From Desulfovibrio subterraneus (lineage in GTDB: Bacteria > Desulfobacterota > Desulfovibrionia > Desulfovibrionales > Desulfovibrionaceae), in NCBI RefSeq assembly GCF_013340285.1, contig NZ_BLVO01000013.1, positions 169,574 through 233,573 on the forward strand: a stretch of 64,000 bases of DNA, read 5' to 3'. The notes beneath the pieces were generated by a model. It saw only the letters and a list, made by a program, of their open reading frames with translations. It was not told where the DNA came from and did not search any database. This document shows positions 26,185-35,056 of this stretch, piece by piece (the stretch's first letter is position 1; each line of letters opens with the position of its first letter). Position numbers and translations under genes: made by a program.

Positions 26185-26803
26185 ATGCATTGTTCTTGCC
26201 TTGCTTCTGGCTCTGTTCGGCGTGGTCGGCAGCATGCGTTCCGCAGTGACCACGCCTTCCTATGTTCCGTTCAACACCTTTCCAATCAAAATTGGCGATT
26301 GGATGATGCAAACAAGTTTCAGCATGACGGATCGTGAACTGAGCCTTTTGCAACTCTCGGACTACATGCTGCGTCGCTATGCCTCGCCTGCCGGATCCAG
26401 TCTCGACCTCTACGTGGGATACCACGGAGGAGGCAAGGAGACCGGCCCTATCCATTCTCCCAAGCACTGCCTGCCGGGAAGTGGTTGGCTGGCGGAGCGT
26501 ACGGATATTGTGTCCCTTTCTTTGGATAATGGTGAGCAGATCAAGGCGGTGCGGGCTGTCTATGGCAAGGATGGCGACACCGTTGCTTTTTATTATTGGT
26601 TTGATGTGCTTGGAAAAACATATGTTGATGAATATGCGTTAAAGTTCGCTGAAATCATGGGAGTTCTTCTGCGCAATCGTCGAGATGCACTGCTGGTGAG
26701 GGTATCCGTTCCGACGAGCGGGGATGTGCAGAGGGATAATGAAATTGTACAGAGTTTTATTAGGGTATTTTACCCCACGTTGAGACATTTTATTCCGGTT
26801 TAA
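26174..26803 (+). CDS. epsI: EpsI-family protein, exosortase partner
   Basis: This 209-residue protein has one N-terminal membrane segment (CIVLALLLALFGVVGSM) and the conserved EpsI core with HSPKHCLPGSGW, including an invariant cysteine, then FYYWFDVLGKTY. EpsI domains accompany exosortases and are often fused to them; their exact chemistry is not established. The ATG at 26174 is chosen because GGGGAGG lies seven bases upstream. It overlaps xrtA by 11 bases and precedes prsK by 14. Confidence 0.9.
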   Translation: MRNRCIVLALLLALFGVVGSMRSAVTTPSYVPFNTFPIKIGDWMMQTSFSMTDRELSLLQLSDYMLRRYASPAGSSLDLYVGYHGGGKETGPIHSPKHCLPGSGWLAERTDIVSLSLDNGEQIKAVRAVYGKDGDTVAFYYWFDVLGKTYVDEYALKFAEIMGVLLRNRRDALLVRVSVPTSGDVQRDNEIVQSFIRVFYPTLRHFIPV

Positions 26804-26817
26804 CGGGCGGGAAAGCT

Positions 26818-28860
26818 ATGTTCGGGAGCATTATTGCAGGAACAGCGGCAATGTTGTTGGTTGCGTTGGGCGGTGCAAGGTTGCGCAGAGGGGGCAGCGC
26901 CATCTGGTCCGTGCCTGCATTTCTTGTCAGTGGTGTGCTCATTGGCATGGAGCAGGCGATGATATCCATGCCGGATTTGGCTGGACGCTTATTGCATCCG
27001 GTCATCATTCTGCATGCCCTTCTCTGCCCGGCATGGCTGTTGTTCAGCTACAGTTACATTCGGGAATTCTCCTTTGCTTCTTTAAAGGGTAGAAGTGGGG
27101 TCTTTTTCTATGGCTCTTTCATTCCCTGCATTGTGGCAGTGCTGAACAAGCCTGATGCCTTTTTCTATTCACCAGATTTCAGATTCGATCAGGCTTTGTT
27201 TCTTGAGCCGCTTTCATTTTTCTTTTATCTGCAGATTCTTTTGTTCTTTTTTATAGCTGTAGGAAATATTGAAGTATCACTGATGTCTGCAGAACATGGT
27301 GTGCGTTGGAAGGTGAAATATGCGCTGCTTGGGGCTGGAACAATCATTGCGGTGCATGTGCTGTTTTACAGTCAGGCACTTATAACTCGTATGATCAATA
27401 TGGATTACCTTGTGCTCAAGTCCTTCGGGGTAATCATAGGTAGTATGCTGTTTTATTATAGTGAGGCTGTCAGAAACGGCTCTGGTGTCATGCTTTCGGG
27501 AAGAAAGATGGCCCGGTCAGCTATGAGCATTCTTGCAGGTGTCTACCTACTCGGACTTGGTATAGTGCTTGAAGGATACCGTTACTTTGGCTCAAGTTTT
27601 TCAAAGTATGCATTGATATCTTTGTTTTTCTGTGTGGCACTTGGCAGTGTCATCATGTTGTTTTCTGACAGAATTCGCAGGAAATTGCGATTGCAGATGC
27701 ACTCTTTGTTTTTCAAGGAGAAATATGACTACAGGAAGCAATGGATGGAACTGACAAAAAATATGTCAGAGGCGAAAAGAACATCTGATCTTTTGCATAT
27801 TGTTCTGGTGCATATGTGCGAGACGTTCGGATTTGCTGGTGGTGGTTTCCTTCCTGCCGACCGGGCAGACCCATGTACCTTGCGTACAGGCGTGTTTCAT
27901 GAACTGCCTCTGTTCGCAGATATTCCCCGGGAAGACTGTAAAGCCCTTTTTGCCATGGGCGGCGAGGCATTACCTCTTGAATCCATCGAGGGGAGGATTA
28001 CCCCGGAAACGTATGAACGCTTCGTTTTAGCGGAAATTTCCATGGTTCTTCCTGTGCATGCGGGAACTGAGCCGGAAGGCCTTCTTCTCTTCGGGCGTGG
28101 AATAGATAGTAATGAAGAGCACGGGCCTGAAGATTTTCAGTTGCTGGCTGTGGAAGCGCAGCAGGTAGGCCTTACTGTGCGTAGTTTTCGTCACGGAGAG
28201 GAGCTTGCGGTGGCCAGAGAAATGGAAGCTATGGGCCGCGTTGCAGCGCTTATTCTCCATGATCTCAAAAATCAGGTTTATCCCTTGTCCCTTATGCTCG
28301 GTAACGCGCAAGAATTCATGGATAATAAGGAGTTTCAGGAGGATTTGCTCCGGACGCTTCGTAATATCGTGAATAATATGATGAAGCTTATTCGCCAACT
28401 GACTGAAGTTCCTGATAAAACAACACTGTCCAAGGAGTCGGTCGAGTTGACGAAGCTGGCTGAGAGTGTCGCCGCAATGGTACCTCAGGCGACAGTTGTC
28501 GTCAGGGGGGGGCCCGAAGAGGTGCAGGGCGATAAGGAGCAGCTTGAAAAAGTGATCCTCAACCTGTTCACGAATGCCATAGAGGCTGGAGGTGAACCGC
28601 ATATTGAGGTGGAAGTGGGGAGGGACGGAGTATCGCCGTTCATCAGAGTTTCGGACAAAGGCGGTGGCATTGATGAAACTATTCTGCGTGAAGGGCTGTT
28701 CACTCCCTTCCGCACCTCCAAAAAACGGGGGATGGGAATAGGGCTGTATCATTGTCGTAAGATCATGGATGCACATAACGGCAAGGTACTCGTGGAGAAC
28801 AGGGCTGGAGTGGGGGCTACATTTACCCTCTCTTTTGGTTCTGTCCCGGGCCAGAACTAG
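26818..28860 (+). CDS. prsK: PEP-CTERM-system sensor histidine kinase PrsK
   Basis: This 680-residue kinase has eight or so N-terminal membrane helices (to about residue 300), a GAF-like region (about 320-450), and a transmitter domain with H-box LILHDLKNQV, N-box LNLFTNAIEAG, G1 DKGGGID and G2 GMGIGLYHC. It corresponds to TIGR02916. It is encoded directly before prsR and is expected to phosphorylate PrsR in response to an envelope or exopolysaccharide signal. A run of eight Gs (28505-28512) lies just before the ATP-binding boxes. Confidence 0.94.
   Translation: MFGSIIAGTAAMLLVALGGARLRRGGSAIWSVPAFLVSGVLIGMEQAMISMPDLAGRLLHPVIILHALLCPAWLLFSYSYIREFSFASLKGRSGVFFYGSFIPCIVAVLNKPDAFFYSPDFRFDQALFLEPLSFFFYLQILLFFFIAVGNIEVSLMSAEHGVRWKVKYALLGAGTIIAVHVLFYSQALITRMINMDYLVLKSFGVIIGSMLFYYSEAVRNGSGVMLSGRKMARSAMSILAGVYLLGLGIVLEGYRYFGSSFSKYALISLFFCVALGSVIMLFSDRIRRKLRLQMHSLFFKEKYDYRKQWMELTKNMSEAKRTSDLLHIVLVHMCETFGFAGGGFLPADRADPCTLRTGVFHELPLFADIPREDCKALFAMGGEALPLESIEGRITPETYERFVLAEISMVLPVHAGTEPEGLLLFGRGIDSNEEHGPEDFQLLAVEAQQVGLTVRSFRHGEELAVAREMEAMGRVAALILHDLKNQVYPLSLMLGNAQEFMDNKEFQEDLLRTLRNIVNNMMKLIRQLTEVPDKTTLSKESVELTKLAESVAAMVPQATVVVRGGPEEVQGDKEQLEKVILNLFTNAIEAGGEPHIEVEVGRDGVSPFIRVSDKGGGIDETILREGLFTPFRTSKKRGMGIGLYHCRKIMDAHNGKVLVENRAGVGATFTLSFGSVPGQN
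28505..28512 (+). repeat. G8 homopolymer in prsK
   Basis: Eight consecutive Gs in the VVRGGPEEV codons, upstream of the ATPase boxes; a slip would remove the catalytic domain and silence the PrsK/PrsR system. Confidence 0.9.
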
Positions 28861-28900
28861 AGCTTCGCGTTGAAACCGATGAAAGTGAAGGGGGATGAAT

Positions 28901-30274
28901 ATGCATTCTCTACTGATAGTTGATGATAACGAGGACGTTCGCAGCCAGTTGCGATGGGGGCTTTCCAAGGAAGGCTATGACTTGCATCTGGCAGGAGACG
29001 GCGAAGAGGCCATGGCGTTATTCCGGAAACATGCCCCAGGTGTCGTGACGCTGGACCTCGGGTTGCCTCCTGATCCGGAAGGGACCAGTGAAGGATTCCG
29101 TCTGCTAAGTGAGATGCTCAAGGAATGTCCTGAGACGCAAGTGATTGTAATAACAGGACATCATGATAAGAAGAATGCACTTAAGGCTATAAATTCAGGT
29201 GCGTACGACTTTTGTCGTAAGCCGGTGGATCTTTCCGAGATCAAGGTGCTCATTAATCGTGGGTTTTATCTGCACAGCCTGCGAAGTGAAAATGCAAAAG
29301 TCCTTCCGGTAGCTGCCGAAGGCAGGACTGAGGATTTCATGGAGGGCTTTATCGGTACGTGCTCCGCCATGAAGGAAGTTTACTACTCCATCCGTAAAGT
29401 TGCTGCGACGGATGTTCCCGTGTTGGTGACAGGAGAATCCGGCACAGGCAAGGAGCTTGTTGCCCGTGCTATTCATGCCAGAGGATTGCGAAAGGCCGCG
29501 TCAATGGTCACCATCAACTGTGGTGCCATTCCTGAAAACCTGCTTGAAGCCGAGTTCTTTGGTCATGAAAAGGGAGCTTTCACGGGGGCGATCAGTAGGG
29601 TGCAGGGTAAGGTGGAATATGCAGATAAAGGTACTCTGTTTCTTGATGAAATAGGAGATCTTCCTTTCAATATGCAGGTAAAACTGCTGCGTTTTCTTCA
29701 GGAAATGGTGTTTCAGCGGGTGGGCGGCAGGGCTGATATTTTAGTGAATACCCGTATTATCGCCGCTACCAATGTTGATCTTGAAGAGGCGATGAATGCC
29801 GGCAGATTCCGCGAGGATTTGTATTACCGTATAGGAGTTGTGAGTATTCATCTGCCCCCTCTGCGTGAACGCGAAGATGATGTGCTCTTGCTGGCGGATA
29901 TGTTTCTTGAACAGATGTCGCGTGAAAATAATGTTGCCGTAAACGGATTTACGGCGTCAGCCCGTAAGGCAATGCTGCATTATAGCTGGCCTGGCAACGT
30001 TCGTGAGCTCGAAAATAAGGTGCGCCGTGCCGTGATCATGGCAGGCGGACAGCGCATCTCTGCCGAGGATCTCAATCTGGATGAAAGGGCTCCGCAAAGC
30101 AGCGGCCAACCGGCCAATGTTACTCTGAAAGAAGCCCGCAATGCAGTGGAAAAAGAAATGGTGGATGCTGCGTTGAAACGGTTTTCCGGCAACATCGTGC
30201 AGGCCGCCAAGTCAATCGGCGTCAGCAGACCCACCTTCTATGACCTGCTCAAAAAGCACGATATCTCGGTGTAG
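28901..30274 (+). CDS. prsR: PEP-CTERM-system sigma-54 response regulator PrsR
   Basis: This 457-residue regulator has a receiver domain (phosphoacceptor D52 in TLDLGLP), AAA+ domain (Walker A GESGTGKE, GAFTGA intact, Walker B LFLDEIGDL) and a Fis-type helix-turn-helix (AAKSIGVSRPTFYDLL). It matches TIGR02915. The second ATG (28901) is preferred because GGGGG is six bases upstream. It is the obvious activator for the sigma-54 promoters found at 9795, 14162, 54149, 58122 and perhaps 60726. The core promoter would make it autoregulated. Confidence 0.95.
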   Translation: MHSLLIVDDNEDVRSQLRWGLSKEGYDLHLAGDGEEAMALFRKHAPGVVTLDLGLPPDPEGTSEGFRLLSEMLKECPETQVIVITGHHDKKNALKAINSGAYDFCRKPVDLSEIKVLINRGFYLHSLRSENAKVLPVAAEGRTEDFMEGFIGTCSAMKEVYYSIRKVAATDVPVLVTGESGTGKELVARAIHARGLRKAASMVTINCGAIPENLLEAEFFGHEKGAFTGAISRVQGKVEYADKGTLFLDEIGDLPFNMQVKLLRFLQEMVFQRVGGRADILVNTRIIAATNVDLEEAMNAGRFREDLYYRIGVVSIHLPPLREREDDVLLLADMFLEQMSRENNVAVNGFTASARKAMLHYSWPGNVRELENKVRRAVIMAGGQRISAEDLNLDERAPQSSGQPANVTLKEARNAVEKEMVDAALKRFSGNIVQAAKSIGVSRPTFYDLLKKHDISV

Positions 30275-30281
30275 TACGTTT

Positions 30282-30304
30282 GGGGATACCGGTCTGGGTA
30301 CCCC
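30282..30304 (+). other. hairpin between prsR and the acyltransferase gene
   Basis: GGGG and TACC pair with GGTA and CCCC around a short loop with one bulged A. No T run follows, so it may only reduce readthrough or stabilise the upstream message. Confidence 0.35.
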
Positions 30305-30341
30305 CAGGTCGTATGGTTTTATCTGACGTTGAGGAGGGGGG

Positions 30342-31430
30342 ATGGATATAACCAAGGCGAGTCTGGCGCTCCCGATAGTATGGGGAACTTTGTTGTTCCT
30401 GCTGCTTTCAACACGGCGCAAGAGTGCGCGACTGCTTGGTGGAGAGTTGGTTCCGGATAGGAACTTTTCGAATAGCTTCAAGGGGATTGCTACCTTCCTC
30501 GTGCTGTACCATCATTCATATCTCTATCATCCCGAGTCATATTGGTATCTCTTCGGTGGTGGTGAATTTTTCACCGGCGTTTCCTTGTTTTTCTTTATTT
30601 CGGGGGTGGGGTTGAGCCTGTCTCAGGGAGCCCGCCCAAGTACCTTTTCAAGGTTTATAGGGCGACGGTTCTGGGTTCTGGCCCCGCTTGTTTTTCTTTG
30701 TATGGAAGCAAGAGCCATACTGGGGCCGCTAATGGGGCGGGAACTGGCCCTTGAAACCTCCGTTGTTACTCTGCTCGGAATGCGAGAATGGTATCTCGTT
30801 GCTATCTGGTGCTGGTATCTGCTCTTTATTGTTGTTCATTCCACTATAGCATCCAGAACTATCCGGAATATTCTCTTCCTATGTATCGGAGGGGCTCTTT
30901 GGGGTGGATTGCAGTGGGCCGCCCAAGATAATTATATGGCCGCCATGTGGTTGCGTTTTCCTCTTTCATTCATGCTCGGGGTGATGCTGGCGGATAGGAT
31001 GACGTTTATTACAAGCTGGTTGCAGAAGGGGAAAGGCCTTGCGGCACTGACCGTCATGCTGCTTTGCGGGGCAGGCTACCTTGCATTTGCAGGCGTGGGC
31101 CATTGGCAGACTCCTTGGGGGTATGCAATTCTGGAATTGTTAATCATCCCCACTGCATGGTCCATGTGCGTTCTGTTTCTTCTGTATGTCGGTGTGTCAC
31201 GTTTTCTGCTTGTGCTCGGGATCTATTCATTGCCCATCTATCTATTGCAGGTGCCTCTTATCCGATATGGTGTCTGGTTCTCGCCGCAAAGCGGACCACT
31301 GACACTCCTGGGGACATGGGGTGGGATTATTTTGGGTTCCATTTTATTGCAGGAAATGGCTGGCACTCTGAAAAAAGTGGTTTCTTCCATTTTCCCCGCG
31401 CATGTCCCAGTTGTTGGTAGGTTGAGATAA
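30342..31430 (+). CDS. acyltransferase 3 family protein (OafA-like)
   Basis: This 362-residue protein has about ten membrane helices and the acyltransferase-3 signature: FKGIATFLVLYHHSYLYHP near residues 46-64 with the conserved histidines, then FFTGVSLFFFISGVGLS and RFIGRRFWVLAP. Such proteins move acetyl or similar groups across the inner membrane onto sugars. It likely O-acylates the polysaccharide repeat unit, as a counterpart to the deacetylase. GGAGGGGGG precedes the ATG. It overlaps the next gene at TAATG. Confidence 0.87.
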   Translation: MDITKASLALPIVWGTLLFLLLSTRRKSARLLGGELVPDRNFSNSFKGIATFLVLYHHSYLYHPESYWYLFGGGEFFTGVSLFFFISGVGLSLSQGARPSTFSRFIGRRFWVLAPLVFLCMEARAILGPLMGRELALETSVVTLLGMREWYLVAIWCWYLLFIVVHSTIASRTIRNILFLCIGGALWGGLQWAAQDNYMAAMWLRFPLSFMLGVMLADRMTFITSWLQKGKGLAALTVMLLCGAGYLAFAGVGHWQTPWGYAILELLIIPTAWSMCVLFLLYVGVSRFLLVLGIYSLPIYLLQVPLIRYGVWFSPQSGPLTLLGTWGGIILGSILLQEMAGTLKKVVSSIFPAHVPVVGRLR

Positions 31431-32602
31431 TGATGCAGGAACAGGGACATTTTCAAGGGGCGGTATTGTTTTACGCCTCTCTTTATCCGGGGACATGGAA
31501 CCCGGTGCATGGCTTGTTCGTGTATGAACTGCGCAAGGCCCTTTGCCGCATTTGTCCTGTTCCGGCCATTGTGCCGGAGAACGGATGGCGCAGACTCTTT
31601 GCTTCTCCGGCTCCATTTTCTTTTTCGGCAGAGGGTGAGGAGGATGTGTCTCGCCCCACGTTCTGGACTGTTCCCAGAATTGGAGCGCAGTGGGCAGGGC
31701 TGTTGATGGCGTTATTTACCCGTAGCAGCTTCAGGCGCTCGCTCGCGGCCAAACCGTGCATTGTACATGCCCATTATGCCTTTCCGGAAGCGGAGGCGGC
31801 AGCCAAACTTGCGGCTGAAACAGGCCTGCCGCTTGTCGTGACGGTACACGGCTCGGATATCAACTTGTTGGGGACCTGTCCCGCACGGCGTAAGCGAATT
31901 GTCAGGACACTTGAACGTGCTGATGCTGTTGTCGGTGTCTCCAAGGCCCTGTGCGAGAGAGTCTGCGCCATGGGTATTGACCGGGCAAAGGTTTCACATG
32001 TGCCCAACGGGGTGGACCTTGGGTGTTTCCAGCCGGTGCCGGAAGAAAGGGATACACAGCGAGTCGAATCGGAACAGATAGGCTCCAGAAAGGTGCTGCT
32101 GGCTGTAGGCCGGCTCGAATCCGTAAAAGCCTATGACAGGCTCTTGCAGGCTTTTGCCATGCTGGATGACGATTGCGCGCTGGTTTTTGCCGGAGATGGG
32201 AGTCTGCGAAGCAGCCTGCAGCAGCAGGCCGGGCTGCTGGGAGTAAAGGAAAGGGTACTCTTTTTAGGGGCGCTTTCCCGGGATGATCTTGCCGCGTGGT
32301 ATCGCAAGGCATCTTTGCTGGTTATTTCAAGCCATAGTGAAGGCTGGCCCACCATCATTTATGAAGCTCTGGCCTGCAACACCCCTGTGGTTGCGCCTGA
32401 TGTCGGCGGGATACGGGAAATTCTGCATAGCCCGGAACTTGGTGTGCTGTTGACGGATAACGCCCCGCTCAAGCTCGCGGAAGGGATTCGCGGAGCATTG
32501 GCAACCTGTTGGCGTATGGATGTGCTGCGGAATGAGGCGGAACGCAACTCGTGGGACTCCATTGCCCGTCAGTATGTGGAAATATACCGGAAGGTAGTCT
32601 GA
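31430..32602 (+). CDS. GT4-family glycosyltransferase
   Basis: This 390-residue GT-B enzyme has an acceptor-side start (FYASLYPGTWNPVHGLFVYE), the conserved VTVHGSDIN and PNGVDLGCF in the middle, and the donor signature SEGWPTIIYEALACNTPVVA. It overlaps the acyltransferase stop by one base, and the next gene begins two bases after its own stop, so it is expressed with them. Linkage and donor are unknown. Confidence 0.9.
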   Translation: MMQEQGHFQGAVLFYASLYPGTWNPVHGLFVYELRKALCRICPVPAIVPENGWRRLFASPAPFSFSAEGEEDVSRPTFWTVPRIGAQWAGLLMALFTRSSFRRSLAAKPCIVHAHYAFPEAEAAAKLAAETGLPLVVTVHGSDINLLGTCPARRKRIVRTLERADAVVGVSKALCERVCAMGIDRAKVSHVPNGVDLGCFQPVPEERDTQRVESEQIGSRKVLLAVGRLESVKAYDRLLQAFAMLDDDCALVFAGDGSLRSSLQQQAGLLGVKERVLFLGALSRDDLAAWYRKASLLVISSHSEGWPTIIYEALACNTPVVAPDVGGIREILHSPELGVLLTDNAPLKLAEGIRGALATCWRMDVLRNEAERNSWDSIARQYVEIYRKVV

Positions 32603-32603
32603 T

Positions 32604-33953
32604 ATGACGTTTCCCGAAATCACGACCGCTGGATCAGATGCAGATCAGGGGCAACGCGGCGACATTCTTATGTTGTGCCATCGCATCCCTTATCCTCCTG
32701 ATAAGGGAGACAAGATCCGCTCCTACAACTTTCTCATGCACCTGCTTCATTCTGGCTGGAGGGTGCACCTTGGCGCTCTGGTGGATGAGCCTGGCGACTT
32801 GGAACATGCCAAGGTGTTGCAGAGGCTTTGCGCTTCCGTGAAGCTGGTGTCTGTTTCACCGTTATTGAAGAAAATAATCGGTGTTACAGGTGTGTTTCGT
32901 GGGCGCGCCATGAGCGTGGAATATTTCCGCAATACCTCGTTGCAAAAATGGGTGGATGAACGCTGCAAGGCTCTGCAACTGCATGCCGTGCTGTGCGTCT
33001 GCGCACCTATGGCCGAGTATGTGTTCCGTAATGCTCGCTTGTCGCAAGCGGAAAGTTTTGCAGATAGAAGTGAAGATCGTATGCCTCTTCTTTTGATGGA
33101 TTTCATGGATGTAGATTCAGAGAAATGGCGTGATTATGCTGCATCATCGACTTTTCCCATGAGCAACGTCTACGGTCTGGAAGCATGGTTGCTGCGCCGG
33201 TATGAGCAGAAAATTGCAGAGCGCTTTCATCATGTTCTACTTGTTTCAGACGAAGAAGCAACGCTGTTTCGTGAGCGGGTGTCAGTCAAGGGGCATGTTT
33301 CGGGTTTGTCAAATGGGGTGGATCTGGAGACTTTTGCGGCGATGCCCCCTGTCCGGAACCGAAGGATGTTCTTTTGTGGAGCCATGGACTACCTGCCGAA
33401 CATTGATGCGGTGGAATGGTTTGTCCAATCCGTGTTTCCGCGTATTCGCAAGGAAATACCGGATGCTGAATTTGTGATTGTGGGCAGCAAACCGTCTTCC
33501 AGAGTTCGGCAGCTTGGTGATGTAGAAGGGGTCACCGTCACCGGCAAGGTGCCGGATGTGCGTCCTTATGCCCGCGAGGCGGCCTTGTGTGTTGTCCCTT
33601 TACGTATTGCGCGCGGATTGCAGAATAAGGTGCTTGAAGCCATGGCCATGGGGCGAGCCGTGGTTGCTACTCCGGAGGCCGTGACAGGTATTGCCGGAAA
33701 GGCGACTAGAGATTTTGTAGTGGCAAGAGCAGATGCCGGTGCCTTTGCCGATGCGGCGCTGACCCTGCTTCGGAATCCCGGTCATGCGGAGGCCATTGCA
33801 GAGCATGGGCGCAGGCTCGTTGAAGACAAGTATCGTTGGGCAGCCTGCCTGAAACAATTGGATATATTGTTGCAGCAGCAGTCAGCAGATTCTCCCGTAG
33901 TGTCCCCGGTACATTCGTTACCGGCGGGTGAGATAGGAAATAATGATGCGTGA
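32604..33953 (+). CDS. TIGR03087-type XrtA-system glycosyltransferase
   Basis: This 449-residue GT4 transferase has the characteristic opening LCHRIPYPPDKGDKIRSYN (about residues 24-42) that marks the exosortase-associated TIGR03087 family. SNGVDLETF lies mid-protein and the donor segment LQNKVLEAMAMGRAVVAT near the C-terminus. The presence of this family in most XrtA loci suggests a conserved step in the repeat unit. An N-terminal extension of about 20 polar residues precedes the fold. It overlaps the FemAB gene by 11 bases. Confidence 0.9.
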   Translation: MTFPEITTAGSDADQGQRGDILMLCHRIPYPPDKGDKIRSYNFLMHLLHSGWRVHLGALVDEPGDLEHAKVLQRLCASVKLVSVSPLLKKIIGVTGVFRGRAMSVEYFRNTSLQKWVDERCKALQLHAVLCVCAPMAEYVFRNARLSQAESFADRSEDRMPLLLMDFMDVDSEKWRDYAASSTFPMSNVYGLEAWLLRRYEQKIAERFHHVLLVSDEEATLFRERVSVKGHVSGLSNGVDLETFAAMPPVRNRRMFFCGAMDYLPNIDAVEWFVQSVFPRIRKEIPDAEFVIVGSKPSSRVRQLGDVEGVTVTGKVPDVRPYAREAALCVVPLRIARGLQNKVLEAMAMGRAVVATPEAVTGIAGKATRDFVVARADAGAFADAALTLLRNPGHAEAIAEHGRRLVEDKYRWAACLKQLDILLQQQSADSPVVSPVHSLPAGEIGNNDA

Positions 33954-35043
33954 TGGTGTAAGAGAATTGCTGCCGGAAGAGCTGGTGATGTGGGATGACT
34001 ACGTCACTATGCATCCCGATGCCGGGCCGTATCACCGGACAGCTTGGCTGGAGGCGGTGCGCAGGGCCTATGGTTTTTCTTCGCTTGCGTTGGGATACTG
34101 GAGAGATGGGGGACTCATCGGGGTGCTTCCTTTGGTGCGTCATGTTGTACCCACCCGCAAAGCGGTGTTGACTTCATTGCCTTTTTGCGACTTTGGAGAT
34201 GCCTTGGGCGATTCCCCGGAGGATGTCGCCCTGCTTAGAGAGTATGCGCTTGCGTCCGCCCGTTGCGCAGGAGAGAGGCTGGACCTGCGTCGTCCTGTTC
34301 ACTCCGTGTCTGGTGGGAAGGAGAGGCACAAGGGAGATTGGGAAGGCCATTCAGATAAAGCAAGGCAGACATATCAAGGGGGGGGGAAAGTGCTCATGCG
34401 CCTTCCTCTTCCGGAATCGGCAGAGGCGCTTTGGCAGTCTTTTCGTTCAAAGTTACGTAGTCAGGTGAACCGCCCTGTAAAAAGTGGCATGGTCTGCCAA
34501 TCAGGTGGTAAGGAACTGCTGGATGCTTTTTATCGGGTATATGTCCACAATATGCGAGATCTCGGCTCTCCTCCCCATGCAAGAGGGTGGTTTGACCAGG
34601 TACTCTGCTGTTTTGGGGCGGATGCGAGAGTGTTTGTGGTGCATGAAGCATCGGGACAGCCTGTGGCAGCGTCTTTATTGTTGCTGAATGGTAAGACGGC
34701 GACAGTTCCGTGGGCCTCGTCCTTGCGGAAGTGGAATTCGCAAAGTCCCAATATGCTTCTGTATTGGACGATGCTGGAATACGCTGCGCAGAAAGGGTGT
34801 GGAATGTTTGATTTCGGACGTTCAACGCCCGGCGAAGGGACATATCATTTCAAAGCTCAATGGGGAGCGCGCCCTGTAGAGTTGCACTGGGAACGATATC
34901 AGCCGGATGGAAGCGTGGAGATAATCTCCACCTCCAATAGGATTTCCCGCTCGCGGGAATTAGCGGAGATGTGTTGGCAGCGACTGCCTGTTGCAGTTTC
35001 AACTTTGGCGGGCACTGCACTGCGCCGCTATATTTCCTTGTAG
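33943..35043 (+). CDS. FemAB-like XrtA/PEP-CTERM-associated protein
   Basis: This 366-residue protein has a GNAT/FemAB fold: WDDYVTMHPDAGPYHRTAWL at the start, ALPLV-type strands, and near the C-terminus the FDFGRSTPGEGTYHFKAQWG motif of the TIGR03019 group. FemAB proteins add amino acids from aminoacyl-tRNA to cell-wall peptides, and their XrtA relatives may attach amino acids to a sugar or polymer; the substrate is not known. A run of nine Gs (34378-34386) splits the gene near codon 146. Confidence 0.88.
   Translation: MMRDGVRELLPEELVMWDDYVTMHPDAGPYHRTAWLEAVRRAYGFSSLALGYWRDGGLIGVLPLVRHVVPTRKAVLTSLPFCDFGDALGDSPEDVALLREYALASARCAGERLDLRRPVHSVSGGKERHKGDWEGHSDKARQTYQGGGKVLMRLPLPESAEALWQSFRSKLRSQVNRPVKSGMVCQSGGKELLDAFYRVYVHNMRDLGSPPHARGWFDQVLCCFGADARVFVVHEASGQPVAASLLLLNGKTATVPWASSLRKWNSQSPNMLLYWTMLEYAAQKGCGMFDFGRSTPGEGTYHFKAQWGARPVELHWERYQPDGSVEIISTSNRISRSRELAEMCWQRLPVAVSTLAGTALRRYISL
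34378..34386 (+). repeat. G9 homopolymer in the FemAB-like gene
   Basis: Nine consecutive Gs in the TYQGGGKVLM codons; a slip would truncate the protein after about 146 residues. Confidence 0.9.
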
Positions 35044-35056
35044 GTCGGATAGCATA